From Acorus gramineus (Eukaryota; Streptophyta; Magnoliopsida; Acorales; Acoraceae), in assembly GCA_030737835.1 (NCBI GenBank), contig CM060856.1:15665116-15729115 (forward strand): 64,000 nt of DNA, read 5' to 3'. A program made the position numbers and the translations under genes. Of the stretch, positions 23,778 to 31,936 are shown piece by piece. The notes under the pieces were generated by a model. It did not search any database and was not told where the DNA came from. It worked only from the letters and a program-made list of their open reading frames with translations. Positions within the stretch are counted from its first letter, which is position 1. The number at the start of each line of letters is the position of its first letter.

Positions 23778-24970
23778 TCTTGGAACTCAAACGAGTGGGC
23801 AAACAATAACCTGCGCTAAGACTGGAAGGAAAACGCAATGAGAGAGTGGTGTGGGCTTGTCTGCTTAATTATCCCACAATTCATATTCTTTTTCTTTTGG
23901 GTGGGGGAATCTATTAGAGATTTCAAAATTAATGACAATCATCCTAGACAATAATTGGACTTACCTTACACACATGATTTGTGGGTGATCATGTGCATCG
24001 GGGGTTTTCCCAATGAAATTCCAGTCCATTGTCACACAAAAAAAAGTAACTATTTGGATTAGGTAGCCAAAGCCATCCGCGAAGAACTTTGTGTGACAAA
24101 GATTAAGAAATGTAGAGAAACTTCAACACCATGCCCGCTTCTCCCTGCTATGACTCCATTTTATATAAGATATTACGCTGCCACAACAGACGAGAATTTG
24201 AAGTTTTTTTTTCAGGTTACTATGGTAAGATATTTACATTCAAGCTAATTCTGGCAAGCAAGATCTGATTTGTGCTCTCCAGCACATACTAGCTAGGATA
24301 TTGAAATGAATGATTTTCCATATACCAGCGTCTCTTCAAGTGATTTCTAATTAGGCTCTATGATCTTATACTGCACATTAAGAAGTTCTTTTAAATAGAG
24401 AAGATATCATGAGTCGTGTATAATCTTTTAAAAGAAAGTCACATTTAATTTCTTTCAGACTTAACGAGTGTAATTAAAAAAATTTATGAAGTTTTGATGA
24501 CTTCATCATGATGGACAATTAGAGTAACTTATAGTGAAATGACCAAAACATTCGTTGCCAATGGCACCATTGATGCTAAATTTTTGTTGATAAAAATTCT
24601 TCTAGAAGATCAAATCCTCTCAAACTGAGGATCCCTATCATTCAATGTGAGTTATTTTGGTAGTAGCTTTTCTTGGAAAAAAAATCTGGCATGCATCTAT
24701 GTACAAATGACCTGCCGACAATGGCTCTCCCCTGAACTTTTTCTGGTATCGTAACATCCACACACATCGTTTTTGAAAACTCGACATGCATTCTTGCTCT
24801 CAAAATGGAAAGACAGGGTTGGGTTGTTATCCATATAAACGACAAGAATGAACTCTCATCTACTGCGTATTTGAACACGACATGCAGCCATGCAGGTATG
24901 CCTCTATTAATCTTCCTTCTATTTTCGAATAATTTGTCATGATAGATATGTGTTATCCCCATCTGACAGG
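23778..24970. promoter_or_regulatory. unit 4 inter-gene region
   Basis: It has conserved unit blocks (TTGTGCTCTCCAGCACATAC near 24271; a TATA-like CATATAAA at 24832-24839 where other units have TATATAAA). The leader intron donor GCAG|GTATGC (about 24895) and acceptor TGACAG before the ATG are kept. Confidence 0.55.
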
Positions 24971-25306
24971 ATGCCGAGGAAGCTCAAGCCTGAAATCATT
25001 GACAAACCCACGATTACGGGAAGAGGATCTAAGGAAGAACGTATTTTTTGAAGAAAGCGAATGATGGGATGTGGAGGTGTGTGCCATCATCCACAGCACC
25101 AATCATCCCGACCATTCGTCATGGGGCCTGCACTAGCCGAGGCACAGGCTCTGATCACGCAAGACAAACATGCTAGGCCAGAAAGCAGAACAAGGTAGGT
25201 GAACTGGGAGTTGGAACTGAAGCTGCTCCTAGGCAAGATTTTCGATGGGACATGCATAGATGATGTGAGACACTTCAACAAGATGCTAAGGTCAAGGAGC
25301 GGCTCA
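24971..25306 (+). pseudogene. M-gamma MADS gene, unit 4, pseudogene
   Basis: It starts MPRKLKPEIID like its paralogs, then frame breaks lead to a TGA after about 27 codons. Later pieces are recognisable by DNA (GTGTGTGCCATCATC, CAGAACAAGGTAGGTGAAC, GAAGCTGCTCCTAGGCAAGA, GATGCTAAGGTCAAGGAGCG) but carry multiple indels. The EAR-type 3' end is missing; the sequence changes to unrelated DNA at about 25307. Confidence 0.75.
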
Positions 25307-25943
25307 TGCTTCCCATGGTTGGATCAGGTCGGGGCAGGTTGGATTTGTGTTAGCCTCTTCCACATTTTAATTGGTTCGGATTGGCCTCCAATCTGACTCC
25401 AACCCATATAAGTTACAGCCTATACCATGATTCGTCAAAATAAATTCGAAGGGATGTTTTTGAGTCATCTGAATGGATTTGTTATAGTTTTTCTTTTCTT
25501 GTTTTCCTATGTCTTGCAAGTGTTAATGTTGAGCAATTTGATTGGTTAATTTTATTTATGCAATTATCATGTAATCACGAGGGTTAATATTTTAAAATTT
25601 TATATTTTTTGTCCATCATCTGGAGAGATTGGATTGATTTCATGTCCTAGAGAGTGTTCCATGGACAATGGAAAGTCCATCTTTCATTCTTAAAAAAAAA
25701 GTTATTGGAAATCCCTTTTATAAAGTGCATTCTACAATATTTCTCAATGACTCTGGAACATCACGGATTTAAAATTCATCTTGATATGTAAGAGTAGTGC
25801 TCACATAAACACAAATGAAGGTGTAAAACGAGTTCCGTCAGGCCAGCTCGATCCGTCAATTAAAGAACAAAAAAGAACTTTAAAATTAACTTTTATAAAT
25901 ATTATACACATAAGATATATATACACGTCTTACATATACATAT
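25307..25943. other. non-coding DNA after unit 4
   Basis: Unit homology stops. No gene or clear repeat border was recognised. Confidence 0.35.
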
Positions 25944-25948
25944 ATACA

Positions 25949-26762
25949 TGTTGGGAAACTAATCATGAAAGCCAACAACAAACCTGAGATCAAACACAAG
26001 AATGGAACATCACATCACACGAAAAACACAAGATATATGCTCGGCCTAGGCCTACATCTACGGGGTGAAAACAGATAATTCATTTTGATAGTTGAGATAT
26101 AAAATACATTAAGGCGCCGTTCGGTTGCACGTGTGGGGCAGCTTTTGATTTTTGAAAAGCTGAAAAGCTAAGATCGTGCAGCCAAACGGGACAACTTTTT
26201 AAAGAATCGAAAGTTGGATTCCTTTTAATTTTTACCTAGAAATCTGTGTTTTAAAAAGCTCAAAAACAATGTTTTTTGGTCCGAATCGATTTTTTGAATT
26301 GAAAAGCAATTTTCTCTGCCAAACATAAACTGCTTTTAAATATTGATTCTTGAATTAAAAAAAAACATCCCAATAAAAGTCAATGTCTAAAATCATCTTA
26401 AAAAGCAGCTTTATTCCAAAATCTACTTTTCAATCTATGTTTCCAAACGGACCCTAAGAGACTCACAAACTCTCTCATGGAGTTACCCTCTCTTAGGCCC
26501 TCTCAACCTCTCCCTTAGGATCTCTACATTGTATCATGCTTACTTGTGCCGTGAAACTCTAAAGGATATTTATAGAGATAAATAACTTTCTCCCCAAGTA
26601 ATCTCTTAATTAACAAACAAATATTATTACCTTGGAGATTCACTTTAAATATCAATTAAAAATCAAATCTTAATTAATATTATACTCATTAAGTGTTCGC
26701 TCTAATATAGTTTCATCGCGGTCATCCGATATGTTACACCGGATCGAGATATAATCCCAACA
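25949..26762. mobile_element. solo LTR of an LTR retrotransposon
   Basis: It begins TGTTGGG and ends CCCAACA, the classic TG..CA inverted ends, and is flanked by perfect 5-bp target duplications ATACA (25944-25948 and 26763-26767). No internal retrotransposon region or second LTR is present, so it is a solo LTR left by unequal recombination. About 814 bp, of which 342 bp is a nested MITE, leaving an LTR of about 470 bp. Family (Copia or Gypsy) cannot be told from the LTR alone. Confidence 0.85.
26113..26454. mobile_element. Tourist-like MITE nested in the solo LTR
   Basis: Termini GGCGCCGTTCGG and (reverse complement) GGGTCCGTTTGG are flanked by TAA on both sides (26110-26112 and 26455-26457), matching the 3-bp TWA duplications and GG..GTTTGG ends of PIF/Harbinger-type Tourist MITEs. 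342 bp, non-coding, internally self-complementary. It is younger than the LTR it sits in. Confidence 0.8.
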
Positions 26763-26767
26763 ATACA

Positions 26768-27349
26768 CAGAAGCACATTATATATACTTGATATATAATC
26801 ATACACACGATGAGATAATACACTTAATAAACACATTATATGTCATGTCTACCGTGGTCTGTTGTGTCGTGCCAAGCTGGTCTAAGTTACTTACACCTTT
26901 TAAGCACAAATTATCCTCCTCGATTAGATGATAGGACTAAACTTGTGGTGCGAGAACTTATCTCACCCTCACTATCACCCTCACCCAATCTATGGATACT
27001 CTTGGCTATCACAACCCACCACCCTCTCAATGGGTCAGACGTAACACACTCATTTTGATGTTACCTTCCAACACTCAAAATTCAGGATCAGACTTAAACA
27101 TGAACCATGATCACCCATATATACTATCTATATAAGATTTCATGTAACATCATTTGTTAAAATCCAAAGGAAAAGTAAAAAAAAAACATATTCATTAAGG
27201 GATGATTTTGCAAGGGGTTGATGTTTTGAGGATAAGTTGTCTTAATTTTAAGAGAAAAAAAGTCCATCAATTTTATTCTTATTCAAATTTGTTAAAATTA
27301 GGATAAAAAGTGGGGATAAATGTTATTCCGGCCTTTAGGTGAAACAACA
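26768..27349. other. non-coding DNA before unit 5
   Basis: No gene seen. At about 27013-27050 (ACAACCCACCACCCTCTCAA) it carries the inverse complement of sequence found at about 14230-14270 in unit 1, so both are pieces of one repeat family. Confidence 0.4.
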
Positions 27350-27535
27350 TGACACTCGGTGGATAGCACACAATGCACGATTTCCAAGCCGAATTCTCTT
27401 CACATTCATGACATATCCCTTTATGAGGCCACACAAAAGTTTATCGCAGTGTCGGCGATTCATATTATATATAAATCATTAGAACCGTCGAAATGAATGC
27501 GAAAGACAAACCCTTTGTGCCTTGTTCCTTGACAT
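27350..27535 (-). pseudogene. divergent MADS-like gene, unit 5, relic
   Basis: The start exon is recognisable (MSRNKAQR, ATG at 27535..27533), as are the intron and part of the MADS-like core (DNA matching AAGCCGAATTCTCTTC and GGTGGATAGCACACAATGCA of unit 2). The reading frame is broken and the polyproline and C-terminal parts are gone. Confidence 0.6.
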
Positions 27536-28608
27536 TCCTGCGATCGGATAAGAAGGCAATGCAATGAGACAATGGAGTTGGCTCGGTCTGCTTAAGTAGC
27601 CCGCAGTCCGTATTATAGAGGGGAAAAAAATCTATCAAAGATTTTATAATTAATAACATCGTTATAGAAACTATTTGGATTAGGAAATGTAACGCAACTC
27701 TGATGTCACACCCGCTTCTCGCTGAGATAAAAGCATTCTCCATAGAATGTTACGCCGAAATAGCAGATGAGAATTTGAATTTTTATTTGGGTTACTATGA
27801 AAAGAGATTACATTCAAGCTAATTCGGGCAAACGAAATCTAATTTGTGCTTTCCACAGTATACTCTGAGATATCATAATGAATGATTTCTATCTTTAAAA
27901 TAATAGACGACATGACCAGATAAGAAACCCCATGTTTCATTCAACTAGTGTCTAAATAGGCTCTACTATTCGATACTGCATATTAGGAAAATCTTTTATG
28001 GTCTTGTCAAAAGGTTGAGACAGAGAAGCTATATTACGCCTTGTGTATAATCTTTTAAGAGAAATCAGATTTATTTTTTTGACTTCATGATTGGATAATT
28101 AGAGAATAACTTATAATTTACAAATAGTTTCTTGAACTATTATGGTGAAAGGCAAAAATGGCAATGGTGCAATGCCAAACCAGAAGAAAAGAACAATTGA
28201 TTCCATCTGAAATCAATTCTGCTTTAGGAAATTGATGCTAACATTTTGTTAATACGAATTCTTCTACAAGATCAAACCTCTCAAAATGAGGCTCCCACGC
28301 GTTCGAACATCAATGGCTCTCTATCTTTCAAAGCGAGTTATTTTGGGAGCTTGACATCTAGGTGGATTTTTAAAACTGAAAAATCTAGTGCTCGTCTAAA
28401 TGACTCGCAATGGCACCCTTTAGAGCTTTGTTGGTAGTGTGACATCCACGCAAATCGTCTTTGGAAACTAAAAATGGAAATACGAATTGCGCTTGTTATC
28501 TATATAAACAACATGGATGAATTCTCTTGTACCATGTACTTGAACGCGACGAGCAGGTATACCTCTGGTTGTCCTCTTCTTTTTCTTTTGAATACTCCAT
28601 TTGACAGG
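27536..28608. promoter_or_regulatory. unit 5 inter-gene region
   Basis: All conserved blocks are present: GTGCTTTCCACAGTATACTC, TTTTGGGAGCTTGACATCTA, CGTCTTTGGAAACTAAAAAT. TATATAAA is at 28501-28508, the leader intron donor GCAG|GTATAC near 28555, and the acceptor TTGACAG just before the ATG. The promoter looks intact although both flanking genes are broken. Confidence 0.55.
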
Positions 28609-29099
28609 ATGAGGAGGAAGCTCAAGCTCCAATTCATCGAAAATGGAAATGCAAGGAAGCAAACTTAAAAGAAGAGAAATAACGGATTATTGAAGAAAGC
28701 CAACGAGCTTAGCGTACTTTGTGATGTGGATATCTGCACCATCGTCCACAGCGCAGATCACCCCAACGACCCCATCATTTGGCCTTACCGCCTCACAAGA
28801 AACACGTGCTCGACCACAAAGAATTCTTGATTGGGGAGAACAAAAAGGCTAAAGCGAAAACTCGAAAAGCAGAATAAGGTGAACCGGGAGGTGGAATTGA
28901 AGATGCTCCTAGCCAAGATCATGAATGATGAGGTGCTCAGCAGGACATGCATGGATGATCTCAGGGACCTCAACAAGATGCTTGAGAAGAAGGCGGAGGA
29001 GTTGGAGGAGCGGTTCAAGCTTCTCAGGTGGCGGCAGAGACATCGAAGGAGGCCAAGCTGAATCTCCCAGACCTAAATGAGCTTCCACCAGATAAGTAG
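28609..29099 (+). pseudogene. M-gamma MADS gene, unit 5, pseudogene
   Basis: The start MRRKLKLQFIENGNARKQT is followed at once by TAA, caused by a small indel. Downstream, in shifting frames, are KKANELSVLCDVDICTIVHS, a deleted WPSP region, a long coiled stretch (QNKVNREVELKMLLAKIMND then DDLRDLNKMLEKKAEELEER), and finally LPDLNELPPDK and TAG, so the DLNxxP end is kept. It is a recent pseudogene with little substitution decay. Confidence 0.8.
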
Positions 29100-29693
29100 A
29101 AGTTTATGCCCACACCCACCCCCCACCCCACCCGACCTCCCGAATGGAATGAATGGATGTTGTGTGTGTCTGTTGAGCTTGACTGATTGAGATTTTCTTA
29201 AATGCTTCTGTTCCACAACTAATGTTCTATTTGTTTTCCTCCTGTCATGCTTAAACATTGGTAATGATTTTCTTAAAGAACTATAAGTAAGCGAGCGGAA
29301 CCGCTGAAATGGAGGAGACGTGATTTTAGAATTTTTTATCCTTAATTACTATAAGATTTTTAACCTCTATTTTCGATACTTAAAAATTTTATTTTTTGCT
29401 TTCATGGTATTATAAACAAAAAAGATGGTCGATATCCACCAATAACTCACCCTTGAAAAGTTAGATTGACTGATTTTCAAAAGATTACATTTCTACATAA
29501 AAGTAGGGATAATGACCCTGACTTTGAAGGGGACAATTTATGGGTAATTTGAATCCACAAGGTAGTCAATCAATGGATTGATTTTTTTTATTATTAAAGA
29601 TTATATTCTTCTTTAAAACTTTTTTTTTTTTTTGTTTATTTTCAAGATATAATGAAGGCTGGAGTGGATTGGTATCAGAAGTTACTTTCTCTA
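29100..29693. other. 3' flank of unit 5
   Basis: It holds a C-rich 3'UTR start (CCCACACCCACCCCCCACCC at 29109) and AT-rich DNA. No coding signal. Confidence 0.4.
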
Positions 29694-29702
29694 ATTCCAG
29701 AT

Positions 29703-30566
29703 AGGCGCATTTATACCCACCGAGTCTTTTTCTTACCCCACCAATAAAATAAAATAAAAAATGGTGTTTTTTTTATTCCTATCGATCCGGTCAGGTCGAC
29801 CAATATAGTTGTCATTTTAAGTTTTCGACGACCGAACTTGGTCGTCATTTCATATTTTGGATGACCTAACTTAGTCGTCATTTTAGGTTTCGGACAACCG
29901 AACTTAGTCGAACAGAATTTATAATAAAGTTTTTAATTTTTTTTTCTTGGAAACTTAATCCCATGACGTGTATCCTCATTGGATTTTTCATGTCACTCCA
30001 AGTCTAAGTTGTAATGTAGAGAGAATCAATCATTATTCTTAAATGTAGAACATAAGAACAATTTTTTTACATAAGTGACGGACAAATTTTTAAAAGCTAA
30101 ATATAAAATGTGTTTGGATCAACTGGTAGGTTTTTTTTATTTTTAAACAAAGAATTCGCTTAACTAAGAATTCAAACGAAGTTTAAAAATAATATATATT
30201 TGTGTAATAAGATATTTTTCTATAAAAATTTGAATTAATTGAAAGCATACCTACTTACATTTTTTTCAGTCCCTTAGCTGTTATTTGGATAAAAGAATAA
30301 ATGTTAAATATGATGGATAAACTCAAAAATTTATTTGTTTACAAAGAACATGTTAAATATGTTCGACTAATTTTGATCGCCCAAAACCTGAAATGGCAAC
30401 CAATTTCGGTCGCCCAAAACCTGAAATGACGACTAAGTTCGGTCGTCCAAAACTTGAAATGGCGACCAAGTTTGATCGACCTGGATTGGTGGGAACAGCC
30501 AAACACTGATTTTTTTTTTTATTCATGGTGAGTTAAGTGAAACGTTTGGTGGGGATAGCTGCGCCC
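29703..30566. mobile_element. non-autonomous Mutator-like element
   Basis: Flanking 9-bp duplications ATTCCAGAT (29694-29702) and ATTCCAGAC (30567-30575) differ at one base, as for Mutator-like elements. Ends read AGGCGCATTTATACCCACC and, reverse complement of the right end, GGGCGCAGCTATCCCCACC. Subterminal inverted arms (29780-29910 and 30357-30490) each contain several copies of a motif of about 30 bp built on GGTCGTCATTT and GACGACCGAACTT. The centre is AT-rich. No transposase ORF. Confidence 0.78.
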
Positions 30567-30669
30567 ATTCCAGACTTCCTTAAACAACACCCACTATACA
30601 ATTTCGTTCCAAAAGAATTATAGTCCCACTCATACACCACAATAAACATGTTTTTTTGGCGAAGCATCA

Positions 30670-30770
30670 GTGTATTGCAGAGAGAGCTATTATATGGGAG
30701 AAACAATTATGAATAATGACCATCTATAAATCATTATAACATCAAAGATATGCCATTGACTGACATTGGT
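30670..30770 (-). pseudogene. divergent MADS-like gene, unit 6, minimal relic
   Basis: Only DNA matching the intron/exon 2 border region survives (CCATCTATAAATCATTATAA, as in the intron of unit 4 near 23705). No start codon or core can be read. Confidence 0.45.
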
Positions 30771-31514
30771 GATGCCAAGCCTGCTTTTCACTATGATGAA
30801 TCCATTCTACATAAGATGTTATGCCAAAACAACGTCCAAGAATTTGAATTTTTATTCGGGTTACTATGGCAAGATATCACATTCAAGCTAATTCAGGTGA
30901 ATGAGATTTAATTTTTTTTTCTTTCTAGTGCATACTGGGATATCAAAATGAATGATTTCCATCTGTAAAGGAATAAATATTTAAAGCACACCACTGGATA
31001 AGAAGCCGGTGCTTTCAAATCATTCTGCATAATAAATAGCTTTTTATCTAAAGAAGATTGTATGATCCTTCAAAGGAATTCACCATTCAAAAAGTACATT
31101 AGTTTCCAATGGCATGCACCATTGAAGATAAATTTTTGTTGATAACATTTTTTTTCTAGAAGATTGATTCCTCAAAAAATGAGGATCCCTATCTTTCAAT
31201 GTAGTTAATATTGGAGATTGATATCTAGGTAGATTTTATTGAAAAAGAAAAAGAAAATCTGGCGTGCCTCTATTTATAGATGGTCACCCAGCAATGGCTC
31301 TGAGTCGAACTTTTTTGGCGGCGTAACATCGATATGCATTCGTGCTCTCAGAATGGAAACATGAGGTGTGGTTGTTATCTATATAGACAATATGGATGAA
31401 TTCTGTTATATTGTGTACTCAGAATGGGACTAGCAGGTATGCCTTTATTAGACTTATTATTCTACTTCTTTTGAGTAATTTGTCATGCTAAATGTGTGTT
31501 ATCTCCATGACAGG
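30771..31514. promoter_or_regulatory. unit 6 inter-gene region
   Basis: Conserved blocks remain (TAGTGCATACTGGGATATCA near 30928; GATATCTAGGTAGATTTTAT near 31219). The TATA box has decayed to TATATAG (31380-31386). The leader intron donor GCAG|GTATGC and acceptor ATGACAG are present. Confidence 0.5.
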
Positions 31515-31936
31515 ATGAGGAGGAAGCTCGAGCCCAAATTCATTGGAAAAAAAATCCCACGACTGCCGCGAGAAAGCAAACATATAAAACGTGGAAGAAA
31601 AAAATGTTGAAGAAAGCGAACAAGCTAAACGTTCTATGTGATGTGGAGGTGGATAGTGTATACCATCATCCACAATCACCCCCAACGTTCGAGGCCTTAC
31701 CCCCTCACAAGAAACACATGCTTGGCCACAAAGAATTATTGACCAGGGCAAGCTCAAAAAGCAGAACAAGATGAACCGGGACAAGGTTCTCAAGGGGTCA
31801 ACTTCTGGTACAAAAGCTTTCCAATGAGTCTAACGGAGAGGAAACAAGTACAACTTCAATGGCTGCGGAGGCATCCAAGAAGGCCAAGCAACCCCTGAAT
31901 ATTCCAGACTTGAATGAGCTTTCCACCATATGTGTA
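31515..31936 (+). pseudogene. M-gamma MADS gene, unit 6, pseudogene
   Basis: It begins MRRKLEPKFIGKK, but an early indel shifts the frame and stops it. Core DNA (GAAGAAAGCGAACAAGCTAA), the GAGGCCTTACCCCCTCACAA block and the tail DNA for IPDLNEL are recognisable; an extra T breaks the last proline codons, so DLNxxP is lost. Large internal deletions. It is the right-hand end of the array. Confidence 0.75.

Noticed and set aside
25949-29703. Possible full LTR retrotransposon between 25.9 and 29.7 kb
   Set aside because: No second LTR, primer-binding site, or gag/pol-like coding was found, and the perfect ATACA duplications directly flank the single LTR.
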